From Ureaplasma sp. Hg2 (GTDB lineage: Bacteria > Bacillota_I > Bacilli_A > Mycoplasmatales > Mycoplasmoidaceae): 56,290 nt of DNA. The stretch lies in NCBI GenBank assembly GCA_021378525.1, contig JAACJW010000004.1, positions 1 to 56,290 on the forward strand, read 5' to 3'. The notes below the pieces were generated by a model. It made no database searches and was not told the DNA's origin. It saw only the letters and a program-made list of their open reading frames with translations. This document shows positions 1 through 7,802 of the stretch, piece by piece. The position numbers and the translations under genes were made by a program. Position 1 is the first letter of the stretch. Each line of letters starts with the position of its first letter.

Positions 1-1
1 T

Positions 2-652
2 CCTTTAAAATCGTTAGAAACCAAAATTGAATTAAAAAATATTTCTTTGAAATTAAATAACAAGAAAATTATTCAAAACATCAACATGGTTTTCAATAAA
101 AATAAAAACTATGCAATTGTTGGGCCAAGTGGCGTCGGTAAAACAACTTTGTTTAAAATAATAACTCTTTTTTATAACGATTACACTGGAAATATTTTCT
201 GAGATGGGGTGGAAATGGATGATAAATATATAAGATCTATAAACCAAAATATTTGTTTTATCCAGCAAGATAATTTTTTATTTAATACAACTATTAAAGA
301 CAACATTGTTTTAAACAAGGAATTTAATTTGCTAAAAATGCAAGAAGTTATTAACCTTTGCGGTTTAAATGAATTTATGAAGCAAAATAATAATAACTAT
401 GATTTACCAATATATGATAATGGAACCAATTTGTCTGGGGGGCAAAAACAAAGAATTGTTTTGGCTAGAGGTTTGTACAACGATAAAAAAATATTTTTAC
501 TAGATGAAGCTACATCAGCGATTGATAAAAAAACTAGCGAATCAATTGAATTAAATTTATTAAACAACAGAAATTTTACTGTTATTATAATTTCACACCA
601 CTTATCAAAAAAAATAAATTGTTTATTTGATAAAATATATACATTATTATAA
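2..652 (+). CDS. ABC exporter ATP-binding domain, 5' end outside window
   Basis: The C-terminal nucleotide-binding domain of an ABC transporter, 216 codons visible. Walker A GPSGVGKTT, signature LSGGQKQRI, Walker B IFLLDEATSAID and an H-loop histidine in IIISHHL are all present in order. The Walker B/D-loop form DEATSAID is typical of exporters with fused membrane and ATPase domains (MsbA, ComA, LagD types), so the missing upstream part is probably a membrane domain. A TGA at about 200 is read as Trp within FWDG. The substrate cannot be told. The gene faces the following minus-strand array and probably belongs to the neighbouring locus. Confidence 0.9.
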
Positions 653-719
653 TTCACATCTACTAAAATATTTTCACTTTATAATATACTTTTTTGTTTC
701 TTTTTTTAAGACTAAAAAA

Positions 720-739
720 TACAACCCGTGAAGGTTATA
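720..739 (-). terminator. Shared-type terminator, divergent copy, after RuvA-like gene
   Basis: Hairpin arms around GGGTTGTA followed by a T6 tract on the minus strand. It is a diverged member of the terminator family found after the other units of this array (core AACCCGTGAGG on the plus strand). Confidence 0.6.
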
Positions 740-762
740 TCTAAAAACTCAATATTGTTTAT

Positions 763-1167
763 TTATAAATAGTAGCATGCGGTCTCATAAATAGCCCGTA
801 CTTGCGCCTTATTTAGTTTAGAGTGCTTTTCCATTGTTATAAAATCTTTACTCAATAGAAGCTCTTTAATGTTATTCTGGCTATTTTGGAATAAAGAAGC
901 TACTTTAAAAAAATCTAATGTTGTTCCAACAATGATTTTAGAAAACAGATCGTAAGCTTCATAATTTTTAAACCCGAAGATGGTCTCCACTAGATAGTGA
1001 TGATTCTTCGATAACATTGAATAGGTGTATACCCTCGTATATTTTCCCTCTTCAAATAAATCAATGCTAGATGATCCGACAATAACTTCTTTACCTGTAT
1101 AGTTGTTTTCTATCACGATTGTATCTGATCCTTTTAGAACAACTTTGCCATATAAATATATATTCAT
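763..1167 (-). CDS. RuvA-like Holliday-junction binding protein, short paralogue
   Basis: 134 residues. The N-terminus (YLYGKVVLKGSDTIVIENN) resembles the OB-fold domain of RuvA, and GFKNYEAYDLFSKII matches the conserved segment GFxxxxExxLFxxLI that ends RuvA domain I. Residues about 85-130 could form the helix-hairpin-helix region. RuvA is usually about 200 residues; the C-terminal RuvB-interacting domain is missing, so this is unlikely to be the housekeeping ruvA. RuvA binds four-way junctions and recruits RuvB for branch migration; a short form could bind junctions or interfere with RuvAB (inference). Start chosen at the ATG 7 nt after GGAG. It is expressed from shared leader copy 1. Confidence 0.6.
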   Translation of the reverse strand: MNIYLYGKVVLKGSDTIVIENNYTGKEVIVGSSSIDLFEEGKYTRVYTYSMLSKNHHYLVETIFGFKNYEAYDLFSKIIVGTTLDFFKVASLFQNSQNNIKELLLSKDFITMEKHSKLNKAQVRAIYETACYYL

Positions 1168-1266
1168 AATATATCTCCTTAAATTAAAATTGCATAAATA
1201 CAAAAATAACAAAAGGGACTTATTATGAAATAAGTTTTTTGTTAATGGTTTGAAGTATTTATACTT
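1168..1266 (-). repeat. Shared 5' leader/promoter cassette, copy 1
   Basis: About 100 bp lying directly before the start codon, nearly identical in six places. Minus-strand order: near-palindrome AAGTATAAATACTT (probable -10 region or operator), a two-part hairpin (1208-1214 pairs with 1237-1243, 1218-1224 with 1229-1235), an AT-rich stretch, then the ribosome-binding site AAGGAG. Promoter function is inferred from position. Confidence 0.75.
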
Positions 1267-1307
1267 ATTAAGTATAACTTGAAACGATTAGCTTATCAAT
1301 AAAAAAA

Positions 1308-1327
1308 CAGAACCCGTCAGGATTCCG
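1308..1327 (-). terminator. Shared-type terminator after LRR lipoprotein
   Basis: On the minus strand CGGAATCC-TGAC-GGGTTCTG followed by T7. It has compensatory changes relative to the TAGAATCC/GGGTTCTA copies, which supports a selected hairpin. Confidence 0.85.
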
Positions 1328-1356
1328 TTTAAAACGTTTTATAATAATTCTATAAA

Positions 1357-2385
1357 TTAATTAGTAGTGTCAACCAATGTAAAAGGGTCAACCAATGTAA
1401 TATGGGAGTTTGATTTTAAACTATTTACGTCGTATGCGGTGTTTCTTCCATTATATTTAACGGTAATATCGTGGGTGATGTTCGGTAAACCGGCGATTGT
1501 AGTCAACGATTGACAATAAGAAAAATCCAACATATTTAATTTACTTAAATTACTAATGTCCAGGGAGGTTAGATGGGGGGCATTGATTGACACCGATGTT
1601 AATTTAGTGTTGTGGGAAAGGTCCAGGGAGGTTGTTAGGTATTCAATACTAATAATTGACAACGATGTTAGGTTGGTGCAACCAGAAAGGTCCAGGGAGC
1701 TTGCGGAGACATTAAGGTCCAGGGAGGTTAGGTTGGTTAGAGGGGAAAGGTCCATGTGGTATCCTTTATCATGGATGTAGGAAAAGGTATCAGTAAGTGA
1801 CAATGATGTTAGGTTGGTGCAATTAGCCAAGTCTAAGCAATTTGTATAGCCACGAAAGTCCAGGGAGGTTAGGTTGGGGGTGTTCGGAAGGTCCAGGGAG
1901 GCTAGGAAGAAGGCATCGATTGTCAACGATGCTAGGTTGGGGCAGTAGGAAAGGTCCAGGGAGTCTAGGCCGTCGCCAATAATTGATAATGTTGATGTGT
2001 TTTCAGGTAACGTTCCAGTTTTTATAGATGACATTCCATTTATTTCTAAATGAACTATGTCGATACTATCGGCATTATTTAATCATGGCGGTAAAAACAT
2101 TATATTATGGTCGGGGTCAATCGCACTTGGTGGCACTATTGTTAATTCATCACAATCCATTATTTTAGTTTTTTCGCTATCAGGAATAATATATCCTCCA
2201 CCGAAGGCAGTAGTAGAATCATATACTAAAGTGGTTTTATATTTTGTTGTAGGTTTTGGTTTATCATTATTGCTATCATCACTGCTACTACATGATGTTA
2301 AAACCGCTACGGTCGGAATTGTTACTAAGCTTAATGCTGCTGTCAACATTAATAACTTACTTAGTGATTTTTTATTTAATTTCAT
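1357..2385 (-). CDS. LRR surface lipoprotein
   Basis: 342 residues. A lipoprotein signal peptide with lipobox VAVLTSC (Cys about 32) is followed by an Asp/Asn/Pro/Lys linker. From about residue 110 come roughly ten leucine-rich repeats of about 21-23 residues built on LTSLDLS and LTSLTI. The protein should be anchored by lipid on the outer face of the membrane and present an LRR solenoid. The repeats are nearly identical at DNA level (plus strand AGGTCCAGGGAGGTTAGG repeated), pointing to recent expansion or gene conversion. One TGA is Trp (FLPPW). Start at the ATG after GGAGATAAAA; an upstream in-frame ATG at 2463 would put charged residues and a second hydrophobic stretch before the signal peptide. 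Ligand unknown. Confidence 0.88.
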
Positions 2386-2422
2386 TTTTATCTCCAATTT
2401 ATCTTTATTAATTAATTTAATA

Positions 2423-2447
2423 AGTTTAATATATATATATATGTCAA
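2423..2447 (-). promoter_or_regulatory. Promoter with (AT)7 tract between -35 and -10
   Basis: On the minus strand TTGACA (2442-2447) runs into (AT)7 (2429-2442) and then TAAACT (2423-2428). The spacer is 13 bp; two more AT units would give 17. Same layout as the 6017-6047 promoter. Candidate phase-variable promoter. Confidence 0.6.
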
Positions 2448-2482
2448 TTGTTGATTTCATCACAAGGGATATAACAAAAAAA

Positions 2483-2502
2483 TAGAACCCGTGAGGATTC
2501 TA
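2483..2502 (-). terminator. Shared-type terminator
   Basis: TAGAATCC-TCAC-GGGTTCTA followed by a T-rich tract on the minus strand; ends the 2529-2801 gene. Confidence 0.85.
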
Positions 2503-2528
2503 TTTCAAACTTATTATTACTAATTTTA

Positions 2529-2801
2529 TTAATCGTACATAATCCCATGCAGATAAACTTTCTCATTTTTGATTTTTAAAATCATATAAACGTGGTTGTC
2601 TCCTGCGAGAGCGCTATAAGTTTTTCATTTGCATTCATGTAAATTGTCATAGCTACTTTCTTTATCACTTTTGATGAACATTAAGCTGCGATGAGATAAC
2701 ATATCAAATAAATCACTGTCTCTTTTATCGAGTGTCGATTTATCTCAATTTAGTTTCTTGCATAAAGTTTTTATAGTCGTTTTATTAACAATTTCATTCA
2801 T
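2529..2801 (-). CDS. Unknown small cytosolic protein
   Basis: 90 residues, absent as a single standard-code ORF because of two internal TGA (Trp) codons. It starts MNEIVNKTTIKTLCKKLN and ends HGIMYD. The first 35 residues (IKTLCKKLNWDKSTLDKRDSDLFD) look helical and may be a small DNA-binding or protein-contact region; I recognise no family. The ATG lies 7 nt after GGAG in shared leader copy 2, and the shared terminator follows, so it is a complete unit of the cassette array. Confidence 0.7.
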
Positions 2802-2902
2802 AATATATCTCCTTAAATTAAAATTGCATAAATACAAAAATATAACAAAAGGGACTTATTATGAAATAAGTTTTTTGTTAATGGTTAGAAGTATTTATAC
2901 CT
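2802..2902 (-). repeat. Shared 5' leader/promoter cassette, copy 2
   Basis: Same order of elements as copy 1. It is followed upstream (2961-2981) by a second partial copy of the segment TTGTTAATGGTTAGAAGTA and, at 2988-3014, by a hairpin of AAAAGAG/CTCTCTTTT type that may be an independent terminator. Confidence 0.75.
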
Positions 2903-3026
2903 AATAATTTTAATATATAAGTTATCCGTTTACAAGTTTTTATATTTATTATATAATCATCTTGTTAATGGTTAGAAGTATTAACTAAAAAGAGGGGGCA
3001 ACCTCTCTTTTTTAATATAAAAAAAA

Positions 3027-3046
3027 TAGAACCCGTGAGGATTCTA
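3027..3046 (-). terminator. Shared-type terminator
   Basis: TAGAATCC-TCAC-GGGTTCTA plus T-run on the minus strand, 8 nt after the stop of the zinc-ribbon gene. Confidence 0.88.
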
Positions 3047-3054
3047 TTTAAAAC

Positions 3055-3678
3055 TTAATTCTTTTGGCCATACGCATAGGCATTAGATAAACTTATTTGT
3101 TTTTCAAAAGTTTCCATATCGTTGTTATAAAACGATTCTCTAGCTTTAATCAACCAATAGTCAGCATGACATAAATTTTTTTCACATTTATAATTTTTCC
3201 ATCATTGCTTTTTTTCTTCTAACAAGTCTTCTATTTCTGGTAAGTCTCAAACATCGCCAGCGTCTAGTTCGCTAATGTTTGTTTTTTTATTAGTAATAAT
3301 ACCAATAACTTCACTAGCACCGCCACTACCGTCTATAACATATTCATAGTATTGTGCTTTGGTTAAATCATTTTCATAATTTAACTGATCATATTTTGAT
3401 GTTGATTTAACGATATCATTTTGATAGTCGTCTAGATCATTATATATTTCTAAAGTTTCTTTACTTAAAACTATATTTTGATCTTTCAATATATCCATAA
3501 ATTTTAACTCTTCATAGTTATTAACTAATAGAGTTTGTTCTTTGTGGCATACTTCCCCATCGCATTCATAACAGTAAGCATAAATGCCCCTTAAAAATAC
3601 GTTGCCATCATAATTATATAAGATAGCTTCCCCTCTATTTAAAGGCTTGTTGCATTCATTACATTCATATTTTTTCAT
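3055..3678 (-). CDS. Zinc-ribbon protein of unknown function
   Basis: 207 residues. The N-terminus carries CNECNKP (about residues 5-8) and CYECDGEVC (about 36-44), two CxxC knuckles expected to bind one zinc. The remainder is acidic and probably helical, with a Trp-rich segment (KKQWWKNYKCEKNLCHADYW) near residue 165 encoded partly by TGA. The second of two adjacent ATGs is preferred because it sits 7 nt from GGAG, as in the sister genes. No enzymatic motif is visible. Complete cassette unit with shared leader copy 3 and its own shared-type terminator. Confidence 0.75.
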
Positions 3679-3681
3679 CAT

Positions 3682-3780
3682 AAATCTCCTTGATTGTAAA
3701 ATTGCATAAATACAAAAATAACAAAAGGGACTTATTATGAAATAAGTTTTTTTGTTAATGGTTTGAAGTATTTATACTTA
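3682..3780 (-). repeat. Shared 5' leader/promoter cassette, copy 3
   Basis: Near-identical to copies 1, 2 and 4-6 from GCATAAATAC through to TTTATACTTA on the plus strand. Only the segment next to the start codon differs. Confidence 0.75.
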
Positions 3781-3838
3781 ATGATTATAACTTTTTATTA
3801 TGATCATAACAATCACTAGTATCGAAGACTATAAAAAA

Positions 3839-3858
3839 TAGAACCCGTGAGGATTCTA
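3839..3858 (-). terminator. Shared-type terminator
   Basis: Same hairpin as at 3027-3046, 16 nt after the stop codon at 3874. Confidence 0.88.
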
Positions 3859-3873
3859 TTTAAAACTTAATAA

Positions 3874-4188
3874 TTATTGATCGGTTTTTCAATTACCAAT
3901 ACTGATAATTCCCATGTCTTCCAATTTATTACGATAGGCGCGCCATTCCTCTTTTTGATTATCATAAAAGCAAGAATAGACTCCTTCTTTTTTTAGTTCG
4001 ATTGCAACATAATTGCTTAGTGTTTCATCAGCTTCGATATATTTGGTTTCAGCAGCTATGCTAAAATCATTTTCATCTTTGCTCTCAAAACATTCAACAT
4101 GGCACTCTTCCATTACAGTTACTAAGTTATCACGCTCTTCTTCTGTTAGATCAAAGAATTGTGTAACTTCTATTTCAACAATTTTCAT
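3874..4188 (-). CDS. Unknown small acidic protein
   Basis: 104 residues, strongly acidic (MKIVEIEVTQFFDLTEEERDN at the start; many Glu/Asp after). The last in-frame TGA is Trp and the true stop is a TAA at 3874. Acidity and size resemble DNA-mimic or anti-defence proteins carried by phages and plasmids, but that is only a size-and-charge argument; no family is recognised. ATG preceded by AAGGAG. Complete unit of the cassette array, shared leader copy 4. Confidence 0.7.
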
Positions 4189-4289
4189 ATTTTTCTCCTT
4201 AGTTATGAATTGCATAAATACAAAAAATAACAAAAGGGACTTGTTATGAAATAAGTTTTTTGTTAATGGTTAGAAGTATTTATACCTAA
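4189..4289 (-). repeat. Shared 5' leader/promoter cassette, copy 4
   Basis: Same element order; one substitution in the hairpin loop side (CTTGTTATG instead of CTTATTATG). Confidence 0.75.
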
Positions 4290-4327
4290 TGATTATAACT
4301 TTAAATTAATAGGTTATCAATAAAAAA

Positions 4328-4347
4328 TAGAACCCGTGAGGATTCTA
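4328..4347 (-). terminator. Shared-type terminator after LRR fragment
   Basis: TAGAATCC-TCAC-GGGTTCTA plus T-run on the minus strand; serves the 4383-5979 transcript. Confidence 0.85.
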
Positions 4348-4382
4348 TTGAAACGTTTTTATAATAATCTTATATGTGTCAA

Positions 4383-5130
4383 CTAATGTAAATTTGTATC
4401 AACTAATGTAATGTGAGAGTTATATTTTAGACTATTTATATCATACGCAGTATGATATTGCGCTGTAGAGTATTTAACGGTAATATCGTGGGTGATGTTT
4501 GGCAACCCCGTGATTGTGGTCAAACTATTACAGTCAGAAATATCCAACATATTTAATTTAGATAGATTCGAAAGGTCCAGGGAGGTTAGGGCGCTGTCAT
4601 TAATTGTCAGCGATGTTAGGTTGGTTAAATCGGAAAGGTCCAGGAAATTTTGGGCTAATATAGTTGAATTTGCGCTATTAATTGTCAGCGATGTTAGGTT
4701 GGTTAGATTAGAAAGGTCCAGGGAGGTTAGGCAGTAGCTAAAAATTGACAACGATGTTAGATTGGTATTGTGGGAAAAATACAAGTGGGTTAGGTGGAAG
4801 GCATCGATTGTCAACGATGTTAATTTGGTTAAGTTGGAAAAGTCCAGGGAGGTTAGGCCGGGGGCATTTATTGACAATGTCGATATATTTTCAGGCAATA
4901 TTCCGGTTTTTATAGATGATATCAAACTAACATTCAAATGAACTATATCAATATTACTAGCATCCTTTAATCAAGATGGCAAAAACATTATATCGTGGTT
5001 GGGATCAATTGAACTTGGTGCTACTATCGTTAATTCACCACAAGCCATTATTTTAGTTTTTTCGCTATCAGGAATAATATATCCGCCACCGAAGGCAATA
5101 GTAGAATCATATACCAAGGTAGTTTCTTTT
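4383..5130 (-). pseudogene. 3' fragment of an LRR lipoprotein gene
   Basis: Open from YDSTIAFGGGYIIPDSEKTK to the C-terminus and closely related to residues about 60-342 of the LRR lipoprotein at 1357-2385, with the LTSLDLSNLTNLTSL repeats. It has no signal peptide: going upstream the frame meets a TAA in an A8 run immediately after the end of the 5137-5979 gene. It looks like a donor or leftover of recombination between LRR genes and may serve as a silent sequence reservoir (inference). Internal TTG codons could in principle start a cytosolic product, but no ribosome-binding site is evident. Confidence 0.8.
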
Positions 5131-5136
5131 TTTTAT

Positions 5137-5979
5137 TTAATTGGAAATTAACTTTATATTTGGGTTTGTTTTACTACATGCTATTAAATCAGCAATCATG
5201 GTAGGTGAATTATAACCATTATACGTAACATTAATAGTATGTTTTATATCTTTTAAACCATCTATATTGTTTAAATTTTTAGAATCTGATATGTTTAAAT
5301 CTGTAATATTAGTGGCATTAGATATGTCTAATGATTTTAAATTTATATCATTTATTACAGCAATTTTTTGATAATCTGAATTACTTTTAAACTCAGTGAT
5401 TGGAGTATCATCTATTTTGATATTTTTAACACCTGGATTGATAGTTAAATTAGTTAAACTATCATATGCATATTGATTCTCAATATTTAAAGTTTCCAAT
5501 GAGATATCCGATGATGGATTTGAATTTTTAACTGTAATTGATTTTATACTATCTGGAAAAGGAGTATAAGTACTATTAGACCCATCATTCATGACAATTT
5601 CTTTAATATTGTTAAAATCTAATTCAATATGTTCAATAGTGTGATGATCACCCATTACGCCTGGTAAGCTTACATATAATAAACCTTTAGGTGGGATGTT
5701 TGTTGGGTCTAACTTTATAGTTAAGTTTTTACAAGCATTTATAGCAGATATATCTTGGCTATCTACAACGTAAGCACCTGTGTGAGTGACTTTGTTAATA
5801 TCTCAAATTTCAAGATCTGGTTGATATTTTAATTTAATTGTTAAGTTATCACTATGTGGTGTATCATTATCACTTCCGCTACTACAAGATGTCAAAATTG
5901 CGGCTGTTGGAACTACGATGATTCCTAGTGCGCCTGTTATTAGCAAACATTTTGCTATTCATTTTTTATTTAATTTCAT
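5137..5979 (-). CDS. LRR-like surface lipoprotein
   Basis: 280 residues. Lipobox AILTSC follows a hydrophobic signal (ITGALGIIVVPTAAI). The first half is an Ig-like or unclassified beta-rich segment; the second half has short irregular repeats (LKSLDISNATNITDLNISDSKNLNNIDGL cut into LRR-like units). It shares its first ~15 residues and promoter type with the 1357-2385 gene but the body is different, so recombination at the 5' end is likely. It ends just before the LRR fragment and both would be on one transcript. Start at ATG after GGAGATAAAG. Confidence 0.85.
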
Positions 5980-6016
5980 CTTTATCTCCAATTTGTTTTT
6001 ATTAATTAATTTAATA

Positions 6017-6047
6017 ATCATAATATATATATATATATATATGTCAA
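6017..6047 (-). promoter_or_regulatory. Promoter with (AT)10 tract between -35 and -10
   Basis: Minus strand: TTGACA (6042-6047), (AT)10 (6023-6042), TATGAT (6017-6022). The spacer is 19 bp; one fewer AT unit would give 17. Flanking sequence (CAATTGACA and TTATTAAATTAATTAAT) matches the 2423-2447 promoter. Confidence 0.65.
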
Positions 6048-6077
6048 TTGTCGATTTCATCAGGGGGCATAAAAAAA

Positions 6078-6097
6078 TAGAACCCGTGAGGATTCTA
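6078..6097 (-). terminator. Shared-type terminator
   Basis: TAGAATCC-TCAC-GGGTTCTA plus T7 on the minus strand, after the 6124-6531 gene. Confidence 0.88.
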
Positions 6098-6123
6098 TTT
6101 AAAAACTTAATAGTTTAAAATTA

Positions 6124-6531
6124 TTATCTGTTCGCTCAATAACCACTTACATAAATGGTTCTCCGCATTCTTTTAATTTTTGCGGCCTCTTCGATTGCGT
6201 TATTATAATCGTTTGTTAACCTTTCGATCACTTTAGCTTTATCTTTTAAACAACATATTATATTGGAATGACATGTTACAGCTTTAATAAGTCGATCGTG
6301 TTCTACGTCTGTTAACTCTTTGTCTATCGCCCAGCCATTAATAAACCCATCAGGTTCCATGTCGAACGATTTAAAATCTAGTTCCTTTAGTAGTCTTATA
6401 TCTTCCATTAAACGCTTTACAGGTTGCATTGCTTTCATATATAAATACATTTTTAATTGTGATTGGTTCATTTGTTGAAGTCTTTCGTATTCACTACTTT
6501 CATCATCAATATAAATGATATTATTTGCCAT
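6124..6531 (-). CDS. Unknown helical protein
   Basis: 135 residues, mainly charged and helix-forming with a probable coiled coil near the C-terminus (KAKVIERLTNDYNNAIEEAAKIKRMRR). Two adjacent cysteines sit in the middle (IICCLKDK). The last TGA is Trp (SGYW) and TAA at 6124 ends the gene. ATG follows AGGAGGCCACACA. No family recognised. Complete cassette unit (leader copy 5). Confidence 0.7.
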
Positions 6532-6632
6532 TGTGTGGCCTCCTTAAATAAAATTGTATAAATACAAAAATAACAAAAGAGACCTATTATGAAATAAGTT
6601 TTTTTGTTAATGGTTTGAAGTATTTATACTTA
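6532..6632 (-). repeat. Shared 5' leader/promoter cassette, copy 5
   Basis: Same element order. As at copy 2, a partial second copy (TTGTTAATGGTTTGAAGTA) and a hairpin of AAAGAGG/CCTCTTT type follow upstream at 6692-6743. Confidence 0.75.
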
Positions 6633-6775
6633 ATTATTATAATATAACGAATATCTATTTACAAGTTTTTATATATCATATATAATTAGCTTGTTAATGG
6701 TTTGAAGTATTAACTAAAAAAGAGGGGGCAACTCCTCTTTTTTTATTACTAATCTATGAATATTTGATAAAAAAA

Positions 6776-6795
6776 CAGAACCCGTAAGGGGTCTG
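6776..6795 (-). terminator. Shared-type terminator
   Basis: Minus strand CAGACCCC-TTAC-GGGTTCTG plus T7; changed at several paired positions while still able to pair. Confidence 0.8.
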
Positions 6796-6803
6796 TTTAA
6801 AAC

Positions 6804-7001
6804 TTAATTTTCATAAGAATAATCATTCAGTGGATCATCTTCTATTTTTTCAAGGATAGAAGCTAATCTTAAATTTTGACTTTTAAGCTGAGCGATTTCA
6901 TTTCTTTGCGCTGCGATTGTAAAATCCTTAGGGCAAAGTCCTGCTTGTAAATTATTGTAATATTCTTGACACGCCTTGCATTGTTCATAATTATTATTCA
7001 T
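6804..7001 (-). CDS. Small Cys/coiled-coil protein
   Basis: 65 residues. CKACQEYYNN near the N-terminus and one further Cys (GLCPKD) precede a leucine-zipper-like helix (RNEIAQLKSQNLRLASILEKIEDD). It could dimerise and bind metal, but no family is recognised. ATG after AAGGAG. Expressed from leader copy 6, the last unit of the array before the XRE regulator. Confidence 0.65.
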   Translation of the reverse strand: MNNNYEQCKACQEYYNNLQAGLCPKDFTIAAQRNEIAQLKSQNLRLASILEKIEDDPLNDYSYEN

Positions 7002-7102
7002 ATTTTTCTCCTTCGTTATGAAATTGCATAAATACAAAAAATAACAAAAGGGACTTATTATCAAATAAGTTTTTTTGTTAATGGTTTGAAGTATTTATAC
7101 CT
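7002..7102 (-). repeat. Shared 5' leader/promoter cassette, copy 6
   Basis: Same element order as the other five copies; single substitution in the hairpin loop (ATCAAATAAG). Confidence 0.75.
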
Positions 7103-7158
7103 AATGATTATAATCTATAATTTATTGCTTATCAACGCTTATCTTATATCGATAATAT

Positions 7159-7446
7159 TTAATTAATATAATCAGATTGTTGTTCTAGTCATTTAATAAC
7201 TTTTGCCAAGCTAGGTTGAAACAAAAGCTCAACATCACAGCCAAATACTTCAGCAATAGCTATTGCCGTACTAAGGCGAGGTTTGAATGTGTCAACTTCT
7301 AATCTGCTAATGGTTTGGTGGGTTACATGTAATTTTTCTGCTAATTCTTTTTGAGATAGGTTTAAATGAGCTCTAATAAATTTTAAATTTGTTCTAAAAT
7401 AACAAAATTGGTTATCAGTTATTTTATTTTTTTCAGTTATTTTCAT
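7159..7446 (-). CDS. XRE-family HTH regulator
   Basis: 95 residues. A Cro/C1-type helix-turn-helix spans about residues 17-70: FIRAHLNLSQKELAEKLHVTHQTISRLEVD is the classic SQxxLAxxxxVxxxxISxxE pattern. One TGA near the end is Trp and the stop is at 7159. It lies at the head of the cassette array and next to the replication module, so it may control either the six shared leaders (each has the near-palindrome AAGTATAAATACTT) or the element itself. This is positional inference. Confidence 0.9.
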
Positions 7447-7802
7447 AACTTAATTATATCTATTTTATAAATTTAAAAAAGTTATAAATTATACTATTAT
7501 AATTCTTATATATAAACTAAATATCTAATAACATTGAAAATTACACGTTATATAATTAAATATAAATATAGTAGCAGTTTGCATATTGATTACATGTAGT
7601 GTATAATTTTATTAATTACTATCCGACACAAGTAAAAACTATTAATTGTCCGTTAGTAATTAACAAATAAAAGAAAAACCAATCGCCTGCAAGCGATTGG
7701 TTGGACACAAGTAAAAACTATTAATTGATATTATTATATATTGGTTATTTTCTTTTGTCAATTCTTTTGTTTTGTATATGAATTGCAAAGGACAATTTTT
7801 TG
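7447..7802. repeat. Non-coding region with 24-bp direct repeats flanking a hairpin
   Basis: No gene seen. Two perfect 24-bp direct repeats at 7625-7648 and 7704-7727 (core ACACAAGTAAAAACTATT) flank a perfect 10-bp stem (AACCAATCGC 7677-7686 with GCGATTGGTT 7693-7702, 6-nt loop). Position just before the Rep-like gene suggests an operator, origin or attachment role. On the minus strand the hairpin is followed by T5, so a terminator is also possible. Confidence 0.6.

Noticed and set aside
1556-1780. Plus-strand ORF of 74 codons (SREVR repeats)
   Set aside because: Antisense shadow of the LRR gene on the minus strand; no RBS or family.
1550-1980. Regular short repeats that look like a CRISPR array on the plus strand
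   Set aside because: The repeats encode successive LRR units (LTSLDLS) of one open frame on the minus strand; spacers also code for repeat residues.
2083-2463. Longer start (2463) for the LRR lipoprotein
   Set aside because: The added 26 residues come from the promoter region with the AT tract, and the ATG at 2385 has a good RBS and a normal lipoprotein signal.
7677-7702. Hairpin as a plain terminator
   Set aside because: No gene ends here in the orientation that has the T-run; the flanking 24-bp direct repeats suggest another role, so it was left as a repeat/hairpin.
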